A stretch of 64,000 nt of DNA. It comes from Bradyrhizobium sp. 1(2017) (GTDB lineage: Bacteria; Pseudomonadota; Alphaproteobacteria; Rhizobiales; Xanthobacteraceae). Positions 37,282 through 47,199 of this stretch are shown piece by piece. The position numbers were made by a program, and so were the translations under genes. The stretch's first letter is position 1; every line of letters begins with the position of its first letter. Where the stretch lies: the NCBI RefSeq assembly GCF_011602485.2, contig NZ_CP050022.2:2066001-2130000 (forward strand). The letters are read 5' to 3'. Under the pieces are notes generated by a model. That model did no database searches. It worked only from the letters and a program-made list of their open reading frames with translations, and was not told where the DNA came from.

Positions 37282-39345
37282 CTAGCGCCCTTCGCGGACC
37301 CAGGTCGCGGCGAAGGCGCCGAGCAGCAGCAGAAGGCCGATCACGCCGGCGAAGATCGGGAGCACGCCGACGCCTTTCACCACGCTGGCATCGCGCATCC
37401 GCACGCCCATCCAGCCTTCGCCATGGAACATGCCCACCGAGCGCACCGGCAGGATCCGCGGCAGCTCGACACTGGAGCCGCTGGCCACGCGGACGGCGTC
37501 GCCGCCGGTCGCCTGCGCCAGTGGCTTCAACGTGTCGGTGGTGGAGGTGACTTCCGAAAACTCCTTCGGATTGGTCGGGCCGACATTGATCAGGGCCTTC
37601 AGCGTGCCGTCGGTCGCCTGCCACAGGCCGAGCTCGCTGGCCGGCAGGCTGGCGCGCCATTCGCCGGGATCGGCAGCCGCGAGCGTCAGGTCGTGCGACA
37701 CCCCGGACGGCGAGGTCACGTTCACCGGCTGAACGCTGTCCGACATGGTCTGGCGCACCACGACGAGGTTCTTGCCCTGCACCTGGAGGCGCAACGCCTC
37801 TTCGTCGAGATCGGGCTGCTTCATCAGCCAGTGCGACATCCGCCTGAGCAGGTCAAGATGCGGGCCGCCGCCTTCATAGCCGCGCGCCCACAGCCAGATG
37901 TGATCGGACAGCAGCAGCGCGACGCGGCCCTCGCCGAAGCGCGACAGGAACAGCAGCGGCTTGCCGTCGACGCCGGTCATCACCGGCGGGTTGACCGCAT
38001 TGCGGGTATCGACGGTGCGGAAGAACCGGCTCCAGCGCGGCGGCTCGCTGGCCGAGCCCTCCAATCCGCGCGTGACGGGATGGCGTTTGCCGATGTCGGA
38101 CAGATGCGCATAGAACGGCTTCTCCGTCACGCCGACGGGTTCGGCCGGCAGCACCGAGTCCAGCGGCGTGCGCCAGATGCTGGTGTTGGAGGCGTAATCG
38201 GGACCGGCCGAGACCAGCACCGCGCCGCCGCCGCGCACATAGCGCGCGATATTGTCGAAATAGGCGATCGGCAGCACGCCCTGGCGGGCATAGCGGTCGA
38301 AGATGATCAGCTGGAATTCGTTGATCTTCTGCTGGAACAGCTCGCGGGTCGGAAACGCGATCAGCGACAATTCGTTGATCGGCGTGCCGTCCTGCTTCTC
38401 CGGCGGCCGCAGGATGGTGAAATGCACGAGATCGACGCTGGCGTCGGACTTGAGCAGATTGCGCCAGGTGCGCTCGCCGGAATGCGGCTCGCCCGAGACC
38501 AGCAGCACGCGCAGCTTGTCGCGCACGCCGTCGATGGCGACGACGGCACGGTTGTTCACCGGCGTCAATTCGCGTTCGAGCGGCGAGGCCTCGATCTCGA
38601 CGATGTTGGGGCCGGCATGCTTGATGTCGACGTCGACGCTGGCGGCCTGGCCGCTCGACAGCGTGCGTTCGTTGATGACCTCGCCATCGCGGCGGACCGT
38701 GACCTTGGCGCGCTCGCCGGAGACGCCCTGGTCGTCGAGGCGATAGCTGATGGTCTGGGTCTGCCCGACGATGCCGAAGCGCGGCGCCGCCGTGATCGCG
38801 ATGCGGCGGTCGCGCTCGTCCTTCTGCCCGGTGACCAGCGCGTGCACCGGCGCCTGGAAGCCGAGCGCGGCGGCGTTCGCCGGAATGTCGTGGACGCGGC
38901 CGTCGGTAATCAGGAACGCGCCGGCGACGCGGTCGACCGGCACGTCCGCCAGGGCCGAGGCGAGGGCGCCGAACAGCTTCGTGCCGTCGGTCTCGCCGTC
39001 GGCCTGTCCGGCGTCGACGACGCGGACCTCGAGCCCCTTGATCTTCTTCAGGCTGTCGACCAGCGCTTCCTGCGCCTGCGCGGCCTCGCGGTTGCGGTTG
39101 CCGAAATTCTGGCTCGGGCTCTTGTCGACCACGACGGCGGCGACCGAGGTGAGGGGATCGCGATCCTCGCGCGTGAAGGAGGGATTGGCGAGCGCCAGCA
39201 GGAACAGCGCCAGCGCGGCCACGCGTACGGCCGCGCCGCGCGCCCGCGCGAGCAGCAGCACGAGCGCAACGACGACGATCGCGGCGAGCGCGAGCCACAG
39301 CACGATCGCGGGAACAAGCGGGGTGAACGCGATGCCGTAATTCAT
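37282..39345 (-). CDS. Membrane protein of MoxR/Bat operon with glutamine-amidotransferase-like domain
   Basis: 687 residues. Two N-terminal membrane segments (AIVLWLALAAIVVVALVLLL, VAALALFLLALANP) are followed by a periplasmic or cytosolic VWA-like stretch (VAAVVVDKSPSQNF, FLITDGRVHDIP) and beta-sandwich regions. A class-I-amidotransferase-like fold follows (RVLLVSGEPHSGERTWRNLL, YVRGGGAVLVSAGPDY), and one C-terminal membrane segment ends the protein. It has no catalytic triad that I can identify. Fourth gene of a MoxR-DUF58-BatA/DUF4159-type operon. Confidence 0.82.
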   Translation of the reverse strand: MNYGIAFTPLVPAIVLWLALAAIVVVALVLLLARARGAAVRVAALALFLLALANPSFTREDRDPLTSVAAVVVDKSPSQNFGNRNREAAQAQEALVDSLKKIKGLEVRVVDAGQADGETDGTKLFGALASALADVPVDRVAGAFLITDGRVHDIPANAAALGFQAPVHALVTGQKDERDRRIAITAAPRFGIVGQTQTISYRLDDQGVSGERAKVTVRRDGEVINERTLSSGQAASVDVDIKHAGPNIVEIEASPLERELTPVNNRAVVAIDGVRDKLRVLLVSGEPHSGERTWRNLLKSDASVDLVHFTILRPPEKQDGTPINELSLIAFPTRELFQQKINEFQLIIFDRYARQGVLPIAYFDNIARYVRGGGAVLVSAGPDYASNTSIWRTPLDSVLPAEPVGVTEKPFYAHLSDIGKRHPVTRGLEGSASEPPRWSRFFRTVDTRNAVNPPVMTGVDGKPLLFLSRFGEGRVALLLSDHIWLWARGYEGGGPHLDLLRRMSHWLMKQPDLDEEALRLQVQGKNLVVVRQTMSDSVQPVNVTSPSGVSHDLTLAAADPGEWRASLPASELGLWQATDGTLKALINVGPTNPKEFSEVTSTTDTLKPLAQATGGDAVRVASGSSVELPRILPVRSVGMFHGEGWMGVRMRDASVVKGVGVLPIFAGVIGLLLLLGAFAATWVREGR

Positions 39346-39352
39346 GACGATC

Positions 39353-42166
39353 CTATTGCCCCAACCGCTCGATCAGCGCCGGAGCGTGCACCTGGTCGGC
39401 CTTGTAGTTGCCGGTCAGCGTGTACATCACGATGTTGGCGCCGGCGCGGTAGGCGAACTCGCGCTGGCGGCTGTCGCCGCCGGTCACCGGCAGCATGGCC
39501 TGGCCGTCGGGCCGCACTGCCCAGGCGCCGGCAAGGTCGTTCGAGGTGATGATGATCGGCGAGACGCCGTCGCCGCCGCGCGCCGGGCGCTGCGTGCTGT
39601 CCTCGTCCTCGTCGCGCGGCAGGGTCTCGACCCAGGTCTGGCCGGTGACGAAGCGGCCGGGGAAGTCGCGCAGCAGGTAGAAGGTCTTGGTCAGCACGTG
39701 CTCGCGCGGCACCGGCTCGAGCTCCGGCACATCGAGCGAGGACAGGATCTCGCGCAGCGTCCGCATGGCCGGGGTCTGCGCCGCGCCGTTCGCGCCGGGC
39801 GGTGCCTCGATCGCGTCGCGGGTGTCGAACAGCACGGTGCCGCCCTGCTTCATGTAGGCGTCGATCTTGTTGATGGCGTCCTGGGGCGGCTTGGGCGCGC
39901 CGGGCACGATCGGCCAGTAGATCAGCGGGAAGAAGGCGAGCTCGTCGCGCGCGGGATCGACGCCGACGGGATCGCCGGCCTCGAGGGCCGTGCGTTGCGC
40001 CAGGAACAGTGTCAGCCCGTTCATGCCGGCCTTGACGATGGAATCGACGTCGGCATTGCCCGTCACGACATAGGCGAGGCGGGTCTGCGACACCGCTTTC
40101 ATCGCGAACTCGTCGGACGCGCTGTCGGCGCGCACCGGCGTGGGGGCCAGCGCCGGAAGGCCGCCGAGCGCGAGCCCGAGCACGATCATCGCCGGCGCGG
40201 CACGGCGGCGCAGCAGCGCGGCGAGGCCGCCGCCGAGCAGCGCAACGATGATGGCGTCGACCAGGAAGAGCGCGAGCGCCGTCGACAGCAGCCAGCCGCG
40301 CAAGTCGCGCGGCTCGGCATTGGTGTAGGTGGCGTGCCGGGCGCGCAGGCTCGCGGTGTTCAGGGCTGCGATACGGTCGGCGCTAGCAAGCGTGTTCACG
40401 GCGAGCGGTCCTTCGGCCGGACCATAGAAGCCCGGCGGATGATCGGGTGTGGCGCGGTCGCGGTAGTCCGCGGGCAGCGGCTTTGCAGTCGCCGGCGGCG
40501 GGCCGAAGGCGCCAAAGCCGTCGAGAATGTGCAGCGGCGCCACCGTCTCGGCGGTCGCTTCGCTCGCGACCCCGGCGCCGGGCTTGGACGTGTAGCCGGA
40601 CATGTCGACCACCCGACGCAGCATTTCGACGAAGGTGCCCGACATCGGCAGATCCGACCAGCGCATGTCGGCGCTGACGTGGAATAGGCTGACCAGGCCC
40701 TTGCCGCGATGCTCGCCGGTGACCAGCGGCGTGCCGTCTTCCAGCGAGGCCCAGCTCTTGGTGGCGAGCACCGCGTCGGGCTCGGCCAGCACCTGGCGGC
40801 TCACGGTGATGTCCTTGGGCACCGCGACGCCGGCAAACGGACCGTCGGCGGCGAAGGAGGCCAGATGCTGCGGCTTCTCCCAGGTGAGGCTGCCGCCGAG
40901 CGTGCGGCCGCCCTTGCGCAGCTTGACCGGCACGAGATCGTCCTCGGCCTGCGCCAGCCGGGGCCCTGCAAACCGCACCAGCACGCCGCCCTGGTCGATC
41001 CAGGCATTGAGGCGCTCGCGCAGCTCGGGGGCGATGGTGCCGACATCGGCGAGGATGATCATCGGCAGCTTCTGGTCGAGGAACTGGGTGATGCCCTGCT
41101 GCGGCGAGCCCTTGTCGGCGAGCCGTACGTCGGCGAACGGCGACAGCGCGCGGGTGAGATAGAAGGTCGGCGCCAGCAGCGGCTGCGCGGTCTCGCTGGT
41201 CGTGCCCGTCACGATGCCGATGGCGCGGCGGCGCCAGCGCTTGTCGAGCAGCTGCACCGCGCCGGCGGCGCGCTCGCCCGATATTTCGAGCCGCGTGATG
41301 TCGTTGCGCAGCTCGACCGGCAGATCGAACGACGCGTCGGTTTCCTTGTCCTGCGGGCCGAACGAATAGCGGGCTTCGCCGATCGGCGAGGATTTCTGGT
41401 CCAGCGCGCGCACGGTGCCCGCTGCAATGCCGCCGTCGGTGCGCAGCACCTTCACCGTCATCTTCGCGGCGGCGTTCTCGGCCGCGACAAGGGCCAGCGG
41501 CGCCGAGGTGCCGCCTTCGAATATCGTCAGGCTGCGATCGCCGATGGTCTTGCCGAGGCCAGAAACGAATTCCTCGCCGCGGCCGGTGTCGACGCCATCC
41601 GAGAGCCAGGCGATCTCGCAATCGCCGGTCGTCTTGAGGAAACGGTCGATCGCAGCCAGGGTCTCGACGCGGTCGATCGAATAGGGCCTTGGCGCGAGCT
41701 GGCGCAGCGCGACGCGGGCCGCGCCCGCAGGCATCAGCGTGATGTCGCGGTTCGGCTCGGACAGCGGCACCAGCGCGATCGCGCGGCGGTCATTGTCGGC
41801 GTTGGCGATCAGCTCGTCGGCGGCCCTGATCCTGACGTCCCAGTGCGAGGCCGCGCTCCAGCCGTCGTCGAACATGATCATCAGCGGCGCCTGGCTGCCG
41901 GCGGCGCCTGTTTGCGGATTCCAGATCGGGCCGGCGGCGGCGAAGATCACCAGTGCCGCCGCGAGCAGTCGCAGCGCGGTCAGCCACCACGGCGTCCGCG
42001 AGGGAGTCTCTTCCTTGGGCGCGATGTCGAACAGCAGCCGGGTCGGCGGGAACTCGATCCGGCGCGGCCGCGGCGGCATCACGCGCAGCAGCCACCACAG
42101 CACCGGCAGGCTGACGAGGCCGATCAGCAGCAAGGGTTCGGTAAAGGCGAGCGGCAATCCCATCAT
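39353..42166 (-). CDS. BatA-domain / DUF4159 membrane protein
   Basis: 937 residues from ATG 42166, overlapping the DUF58 stop (ATGA). The N-terminus is a BatA domain (PLLLIGLVSLPVLWWLLRVMPPRPRRIEFPPTRLLFD and a second membrane segment). It is followed by a VWA-like region (LMIMFDDGWSAASHW), an amidotransferase-like middle and a membrane pair near residue 690. The C-terminal DUF4159 domain (LAYVVTGNADVDSIVKAGMN, then FPLIYWPIVPGAPKPPQDAI) ends the protein. Such proteins work with MoxR ATPases in envelope stress or complex assembly; the mechanism is unknown. Confidence 0.88.
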   Translation of the reverse strand: MMGLPLAFTEPLLLIGLVSLPVLWWLLRVMPPRPRRIEFPPTRLLFDIAPKEETPSRTPWWLTALRLLAAALVIFAAAGPIWNPQTGAAGSQAPLMIMFDDGWSAASHWDVRIRAADELIANADNDRRAIALVPLSEPNRDITLMPAGAARVALRQLAPRPYSIDRVETLAAIDRFLKTTGDCEIAWLSDGVDTGRGEEFVSGLGKTIGDRSLTIFEGGTSAPLALVAAENAAAKMTVKVLRTDGGIAAGTVRALDQKSSPIGEARYSFGPQDKETDASFDLPVELRNDITRLEISGERAAGAVQLLDKRWRRRAIGIVTGTTSETAQPLLAPTFYLTRALSPFADVRLADKGSPQQGITQFLDQKLPMIILADVGTIAPELRERLNAWIDQGGVLVRFAGPRLAQAEDDLVPVKLRKGGRTLGGSLTWEKPQHLASFAADGPFAGVAVPKDITVSRQVLAEPDAVLATKSWASLEDGTPLVTGEHRGKGLVSLFHVSADMRWSDLPMSGTFVEMLRRVVDMSGYTSKPGAGVASEATAETVAPLHILDGFGAFGPPPATAKPLPADYRDRATPDHPPGFYGPAEGPLAVNTLASADRIAALNTASLRARHATYTNAEPRDLRGWLLSTALALFLVDAIIVALLGGGLAALLRRRAAPAMIVLGLALGGLPALAPTPVRADSASDEFAMKAVSQTRLAYVVTGNADVDSIVKAGMNGLTLFLAQRTALEAGDPVGVDPARDELAFFPLIYWPIVPGAPKPPQDAINKIDAYMKQGGTVLFDTRDAIEAPPGANGAAQTPAMRTLREILSSLDVPELEPVPREHVLTKTFYLLRDFPGRFVTGQTWVETLPRDEDEDSTQRPARGGDGVSPIIITSNDLAGAWAVRPDGQAMLPVTGGDSRQREFAYRAGANIVMYTLTGNYKADQVHAPALIERLGQ

Positions 42167-43107
42167 GCGGCCGGCCCCGCCTTGATCGTCGTGGTGCGGG
42201 CGCCGGACTTGCTCACCTGCATGCCGGCATGCAGGAACAGCAACAGCTCGGCGGCCGAGCGGTCGGTCGCGTGCGTGGTGAACAGCCAATCCAGTTTGCT
42301 GGTCTCGGCGCGGATCTGGTCGCGGTGCAGCGCGAGCCGCGCGGTGTAGTCCTGCGCCCAGCTCTCGGCGCGGCCGGCGGTGATCACGCCGAAACCTTCC
42401 GGCTCGACGAATTCGACGCGGCCGGAATAGGGGAACGATTCTTCGGCGGGATCGACGACCTGCACCATCGTGCCATGTGCACCGGAACCGGAGAGTCCCG
42501 CGAGCGTCGCCCTGATCTCGGCGATCGGCGACCAGAAATCCGACAGCACGATCGTCTCGGCGAGCGCCGACGGCACGAAGGACGGCGGCAGGCTCAGGCG
42601 GTCCGCATCGTCATGCAGCATGGCCTGCGCCATCTTGTCGATCACGCTGCGGCTCGCGGTGGGTGCCATCAGCCCGGGAATGCCGACGCGTTCGCCGCCG
42701 GAGACCAGCAGCTCGGCCAGCGCGAAGGCGACGATCAGCGTGCGTTCGAGCTTGGACTCGCGCGCTGCCTTCGAGGCAAAGGCCATCGAGGGCGAGCGGT
42801 CCGGCCAGATCCAGACCGTGTGCGAGGCTTCCCATTCGAGCTCGCGGACGTAGAGATGGTCGTCACGCGCCGAGCGCCGCCAGTCGACGTTCTGCGACGG
42901 CTCGCCCGAGATGAAGCGGCGGTACTGCCAGAAATTCTCGCCGGAGCCGGCGCGGCGGCGGCCATGCAAGCCGTGGATGACGTTGGCGGCGATACGGCGG
43001 GCCTCGAGCACCAGGCGTGGCAGCGACGCGGCGAGCGTACGGCTCTCGCCATCGGCACGTCGGATCGCGATGATCTCCTTCGCTGTGTGCCCGTTCTCCG
43101 CCGCCAT
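42163..43107 (-). CDS. DUF58 (BatA-operon) protein
   Basis: 314 residues from ATG 43107, sharing one base with the moxR stop (TGATG). Carries the DUF58 hallmark GSGENFWQYRRFISGEPSQNVDWRRSARDDHLYVRELEWE, followed by a VWA-like fold (VWIWPDRSPSMAFAS, a degenerate MIDAS). DUF58 proteins accompany MoxR AAA+ ATPases. Product cytoplasmic. Confidence 0.9.
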   Translation of the reverse strand: MAAENGHTAKEIIAIRRADGESRTLAASLPRLVLEARRIAANVIHGLHGRRRAGSGENFWQYRRFISGEPSQNVDWRRSARDDHLYVRELEWEASHTVWIWPDRSPSMAFASKAARESKLERTLIVAFALAELLVSGGERVGIPGLMAPTASRSVIDKMAQAMLHDDADRLSLPPSFVPSALAETIVLSDFWSPIAEIRATLAGLSGSGAHGTMVQVVDPAEESFPYSGRVEFVEPEGFGVITAGRAESWAQDYTARLALHRDQIRAETSKLDWLFTTHATDRSAAELLLFLHAGMQVSKSGARTTTIKAGPAA

Positions 43108-44105
43108 CAACAGATCCGCGTCTTCAATTGCCGGATCACGTCCGGAATGGTGCGGCCCTCGGCGCGCGCCTGGAAGGTCAGCGCCATGCGGTGCTTCAGC
43201 ACGGGCTCGGCGAGGTCGAGCACGTCGTCGATCGAGGGCGCTAGGCGCCCGTCGATCAGGGCGCGTGCGCGTACGGCCAGCATCAGGGATTGGCTGGCGC
43301 GCGGGCCGGGGCCCCAGGCGATGAACTTGCCGGCTTCGCCGGCGTCGGGACCCGGACGGGCCGAGCGCACCAGCGACAGGATCGCCTCCACCACGGAATC
43401 CCCGACCGGCAGGCGGCGGATCAGCCGCTGCGCCGTGATCAATGCGTCGGGCGTCATCGCGCCCCTCGCCAGCGTCTCCTCGGCGCCGGTGGTCTCGAAC
43501 AGGATGCGGCGCTCGGCATCGCGATCGGGATAGTCGACGTCGATCTCCATCAGGAAGCGGTCGAGCTGCGCCTCGGGCAGCGGATAGGTGCCTTCCTGCT
43601 CCAGCGGGTTTTGCGTGGCGAGCACGTGGAAGGGTTTCGGCAAATCGTGGCGTGCACCGGCGACCGTGATGTGCTGCTCCTGCATGGCCTGCAGCAGCGC
43701 CGATTGCGTGCGCGGGCTGGCGCGGTTGATCTCGTCGGCCATCAGGAGCTGCGCGAACACGGGACCGGCGATGAAGCGGAAGGCGCGCTTGCCTGCGGTG
43801 CTCTCGTCCAGCACCTCGGCGCCGAGAATGTCCGACGGCATCAGGTCGGGCGTGAACTGGATGCGCTTGGCATCGAGCCCCAGCGTGACGCCGAGGGTCT
43901 CGACCAGCTTGGTCTTGGCGAGGCCGGGCACGCCGATCAGGAGCGCGTGACCGCCGGAGAGGATGGTGACGAGCGTGTTCTCGATCACGCGGTCCTGGCC
44001 GAAGATGACGGATGCGATGGCCTCCTTCGCCGCGCGAATCTGGCCCGACACCTGCTCGGCCGAACGGACGATCCCGTCCTCGAGTTTCTCGACACTCTCC
44101 GCCAT
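43107..44105 (-). CDS. MoxR-family AAA+ ATPase
   Basis: 332 residues. Walker A is GVPGLAKT, followed by RIQFTPDLMPSDILG, Walker B FAQLLMADEINRA, and sensor/ATLF parts TQSALLQAMQE and LATQNPLEQEGTYPLPEAQLDRF. This is the MRP/APE2220-type MoxR chaperone ATPase that acts with VWA and DUF58 partners. It is the first gene of a four-gene operon (44105 to 37282) with overlapping stops and starts. Divergent from the DUF1285 gene across 290 bases. Confidence 0.95.
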   Translation of the reverse strand: MAESVEKLEDGIVRSAEQVSGQIRAAKEAIASVIFGQDRVIENTLVTILSGGHALLIGVPGLAKTKLVETLGVTLGLDAKRIQFTPDLMPSDILGAEVLDESTAGKRAFRFIAGPVFAQLLMADEINRASPRTQSALLQAMQEQHITVAGARHDLPKPFHVLATQNPLEQEGTYPLPEAQLDRFLMEIDVDYPDRDAERRILFETTGAEETLARGAMTPDALITAQRLIRRLPVGDSVVEAILSLVRSARPGPDAGEAGKFIAWGPGPRASQSLMLAVRARALIDGRLAPSIDDVLDLAEPVLKHRMALTFQARAEGRTIPDVIRQLKTRIC

Positions 44106-44395
44106 TCGCTCGCTCCTTCAGCCGGCCACGCGGCTTGCTTGCGTCGTCACGTCACTGCGTCACTTCAGGTCATCACGTCAGGTCATGGGCCCCATGCTAG
44201 ACTTGCAGGAAGGCCATGTATTCGTTGAATTAACCTATCCCCACCTTATCGGCTTCGGGTTATGTACGGCATCACGAAGTGGCGACCTCCCACACCGGAC
44301 TAATCCGGGATGGAACCCAGCGCCAACTTACAACGTAGACCTGCACCAATCGTGCCAAATAACATCCGTGCCAAATGACAAAGTCAGGGCAAACC

Positions 44396-45007
44396 ATGGC
44401 GAACCAAGGGCAGAGTGCCGATCGCGGTCTCGAGGGGCTGACTGCCGCCGCCAAAAGTGCCGCCAGTGCCGAAGGTGCCAAAAAGGGCCTGCCTCCGGTG
44501 CATCTGTGGAATCCGCCGTTCTGCGGCGATCTCGATATCCGAATCGCCTCCGATGGTACTTGGTTCTACTTGGGGACGCCAATCGGCCGTCACGCGCTGG
44601 TCCGCCTGTTCTCGACTATCCTCAAGCGCGAGGGCGACAAGCATTTCCTGGTAACGCCGGTGGAGAAGGTCGGCATTCGTGTCGACGACGCGCCGTTCAT
44701 GGCGGTCGAGATGCTGCAGGCCGGTGAGGGCGGCGATCGCGTGCTGAGCTTCCGCACCAATGTCGACGACTGGCTCACCTGCGACGCCGCGCACCGGCTG
44801 CGCTTCGAGCAGGCCAAGGACGGCGGGTTGACGCCATACTTGCATGTCCGCGCCGACCTCTGGGCCAAGGTCACCCGCGCGCTCTATTACGATCTGGTTG
44901 ACATGGGCGAGGAGCGGATGGTCGATGGCCAGCCGATGTTCGGCGTCGAGTCGGCCGGCGAATTCTTCGCCATGGCCGACGCGGAGCAGGTGAGGGCCGC
45001 GCTTTGA
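44396..45007 (+). CDS. DUF1285 protein
   Basis: 203 residues from ATG 44396 (AGGG upstream); an in-frame ATG at 44375 has no ribosome binding site. The core PPVHLWNPPFCGDLDIRIASDGTWFYLGTPIGRHALVRLFSTILKRE and the later YLHVRADLWAKVTRALYYDLVDMGE are typical of the DUF1285 fold (two sandwich domains). Function unknown. It is followed by a NUDIX gene that overlaps its stop (TTGA). Confidence 0.88.
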   Translation: MANQGQSADRGLEGLTAAAKSAASAEGAKKGLPPVHLWNPPFCGDLDIRIASDGTWFYLGTPIGRHALVRLFSTILKREGDKHFLVTPVEKVGIRVDDAPFMAVEMLQAGEGGDRVLSFRTNVDDWLTCDAAHRLRFEQAKDGGLTPYLHVRADLWAKVTRALYYDLVDMGEERMVDGQPMFGVESAGEFFAMADAEQVRAAL

Positions 45008-45675
45008 ACAAGCCTATTCTAAAAGACGATCCGGCCGTGATCGGCGCGGCGGATTTCTTTGCCCGCTCGAAGGCGAGGCTGGATTTCGACGTCCCGCCCG
45101 GCCTCTACGATCCCAACATCATTCCGGCCTCGGGCGATCCCGGCACCGACAAGATGCTCGAGATCATCGCGCGCGAGCAGCCGGTGCGCCCCGCAGCCGT
45201 CCTGATCGCGGTGGTCGACCATCCCGAGCCGACCATTCTCTTGACGCAGCGCTCGGCGCATCTCAACGACCATGCCGGCCAGATCGCCTTTCCCGGCGGC
45301 AAGATCGACGCGACCGATTCCTCGCCGCTCGATGCGGCGCTGCGCGAGGCCGAGGAGGAGGTCGGGCTGTCCAGAGATTTCGTCGAGCCGATCGGCTATC
45401 TCGATCTCTACGGCACCGCCTTCGGCTTCCGCATCCTGCCGACGGTCGCAAGGGTCAGGCCGGGCTTTTCGCTCACCATCAACCATTCCGAGGTTGATGA
45501 CGCGTTCGAAGTGCCGCTATCCTTCCTGATGAACCCGGTGAACCACCAGGTGCACAGCAAGGAATTCCGCGGTATGCCGCGGTCCTATTACGCGATGCCG
45601 TTCGCGGAGCGCTACATCTGGGGGGCGACGGCCGGTATGCTGCGCGTGCTTTATGAGCGGATCTATTCATCATGA
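45004..45675 (+). CDS. NudL-type CoA pyrophosphatase (NUDIX)
   Basis: 223 residues starting at TTG 45004, overlapping the DUF1285 stop. The UPF0035 signature LLTQRSAHLNDHAGQIAFPGGKID precedes a complete Nudix box (ALREAEEEVGL). These enzymes hydrolyse CoA and its derivatives to 3',5'-ADP and phosphopantetheine. Followed by DUF6111 with a 4-base overlap (45672). Confidence 0.88.
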   Translation: MNKPILKDDPAVIGAADFFARSKARLDFDVPPGLYDPNIIPASGDPGTDKMLEIIAREQPVRPAAVLIAVVDHPEPTILLTQRSAHLNDHAGQIAFPGGKIDATDSSPLDAALREAEEEVGLSRDFVEPIGYLDLYGTAFGFRILPTVARVRPGFSLTINHSEVDDAFEVPLSFLMNPVNHQVHSKEFRGMPRSYYAMPFAERYIWGATAGMLRVLYERIYSS

Positions 45676-45932
45676 TCCGGCCGGTTCTCACCGAGATCGG
45701 AATTTTCCTCATCCCCTTTGTCGTCTATGCGCTGTTCCTGGCCGCAACCCGGTCTGGCCTGTTCGCGCGATCGTCCTGGCCGGTCACCGTCGTCGCGCGA
45801 CTCGCTTTGGTCGCGATGGTGCTGGTGATCGCGGGGATGATCGGCATGGCGCATTACGGCGCCGGGCCGGATTCGACCTACGTTCCCGCGCATGTCGAGA
45901 ACGGCAAATTCGTGCCGGGCTTGCAAAAATAG
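45672..45932 (+). CDS. DUF6111 small membrane protein
   Basis: 86 residues with two membrane segments (FLIPFVVYALFLAATRSGLF, VVARLALVAMVLVIAGMIG) and a short C-terminal tail YVPAHVENGKFVPGLQ. It matches the small alphaproteobacterial DUF6111 family located between NUDIX and CCA-adding enzyme genes. Start overlaps the NUDIX stop by 4 bases. Confidence 0.85.
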   Translation: MIRPVLTEIGIFLIPFVVYALFLAATRSGLFARSSWPVTVVARLALVAMVLVIAGMIGMAHYGAGPDSTYVPAHVENGKFVPGLQK

Positions 45933-45942
45933 GGGCTGGACG

Positions 45943-47199
45943 ATGAGCGCGGAGCCGTTACTCGCCGATGCGCCCTGGCTGACCGCAGGCGGGACCGCGC
46001 GCGTCCTGCAACTGCTCAATGCGGACGGCGAGGAGGCGCGGGTGGTCGGCGGTGCGGTGCGCAACGCGCTGCTCAGTCTCGCGCCCGGTGACATCGACAT
46101 CGCGACCACGGCGTTGCCGGACGAAGTAATGCGGCGCGCCAAGGCCGCCGGCATCAAGAGCGTGCCGACCGGCATCGATCACGGCACCGTCACGCTCGTC
46201 ATCGACAGCAAGCCTTACGAAGTGACGACGCTGCGCGAGGACACCGAAACCTTCGGCCGCAAGGCCAAGGTCGCGTTCGGCCGCGACTGGGTGAAGGATG
46301 CCGAGCGGCGCGACTTCACCATGAACGGCCTGTCGGTCGACGCTGATGGTGTCGTCCACGACCATGTCGGCGGCATCCCGGATGCCAAGGCGCGACGCGT
46401 GCGCTTCATTGGCGATCCCGACCAGCGCATCGCCGAGGATTATCTGCGCGTCCTGCGCTTCTTCCGCATCCACGCCGCCTTCGGTGCCGGCGATCCCGAC
46501 CGCGACGGCTATCTCGCCTGCATCAGGGGACGGTCGGGCCTCTCCGCCCTGTCGGCCGAGCGGGTGCGCATGGAGATGCTCAAGCTGCTCGTGGCCGGCG
46601 GTGCCTCCGCGGCCGCGCTGGCCATGGCCGAGGGCGGCTTGCTGCAGGCGCTGACCGGAGGTGTCGTCTATACCGGGCCGCTGTCGGCGATGATGGCGAT
46701 CGAGCGCGAGCTCGGCCTCACTGCCAGCAGCACGCGGCGCCTCGCCGCGCTGACGGTCGCCGTGACCGAAGATGCCAAGCGCCTCGCCGCGCGCCTGAGA
46801 CTCTCCAATGCCGAGACCAAGGCGCTGGATTCGATGGGGCATCGCTGGTGGCGCCTGGCCACCAGGGACGAGGCTAGTGCACGGCGGCTGCTCTACCGGC
46901 TCGGCGCGGAGCGCTATCACGATCGCGTGTTGCTGGGCTGGGCGCGAGCTGGCGGCGACGTCACCTCGACGCGCTGGCGTGCGCTCGCCGAGCTGCCGCA
47001 GCGCTGGACTGCGCCGAAATTCCCGCTGAAGGCCGCAGATTTCATCGCGCGCGGAATGACGGAGGGGCCTTCGCTCGGACACGTGTTGACGCTCGCCGAG
47101 GACGCTTGGCTTGCGGCGGATTTTCCACTAGAGCAAGCCGCGCTCGCTGCCATCGCCGATCAAGCTGCGGCTCGCATCAGCCGCGATGAGAGAACGTGA
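45943..47199 (+). CDS. cca: CCA tRNA nucleotidyltransferase
   Basis: 418 residues from ATG 45943. The nucleotidyltransferase head has VVGGAVRNALLSLAPGDIDIATTALPDEV (metal-binding DxD) and RRDFTMNGLSVD. RNA-binding follows (RFIGDPDQRIAEDYLRVLRFFRIHAAF). It adds or repairs the 3' CCA end of tRNAs; class II. 10 bases after DUF6111; its stop overlaps the next GTG start. Confidence 0.93.
   Translation: MSAEPLLADAPWLTAGGTARVLQLLNADGEEARVVGGAVRNALLSLAPGDIDIATTALPDEVMRRAKAAGIKSVPTGIDHGTVTLVIDSKPYEVTTLREDTETFGRKAKVAFGRDWVKDAERRDFTMNGLSVDADGVVHDHVGGIPDAKARRVRFIGDPDQRIAEDYLRVLRFFRIHAAFGAGDPDRDGYLACIRGRSGLSALSAERVRMEMLKLLVAGGASAAALAMAEGGLLQALTGGVVYTGPLSAMMAIERELGLTASSTRRLAALTVAVTEDAKRLAARLRLSNAETKALDSMGHRWWRLATRDEASARRLLYRLGAERYHDRVLLGWARAGGDVTSTRWRALAELPQRWTAPKFPLKAADFIARGMTEGPSLGHVLTLAEDAWLAADFPLEQAALAAIADQAAARISRDERT

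Noticed and set aside
37267..39549. 760-residue plus-strand frame in the Bat operon
   Set aside because: Shadow of the minus-strand operon with overlapping coupled genes; Arg/Asp-rich low-complexity translation.
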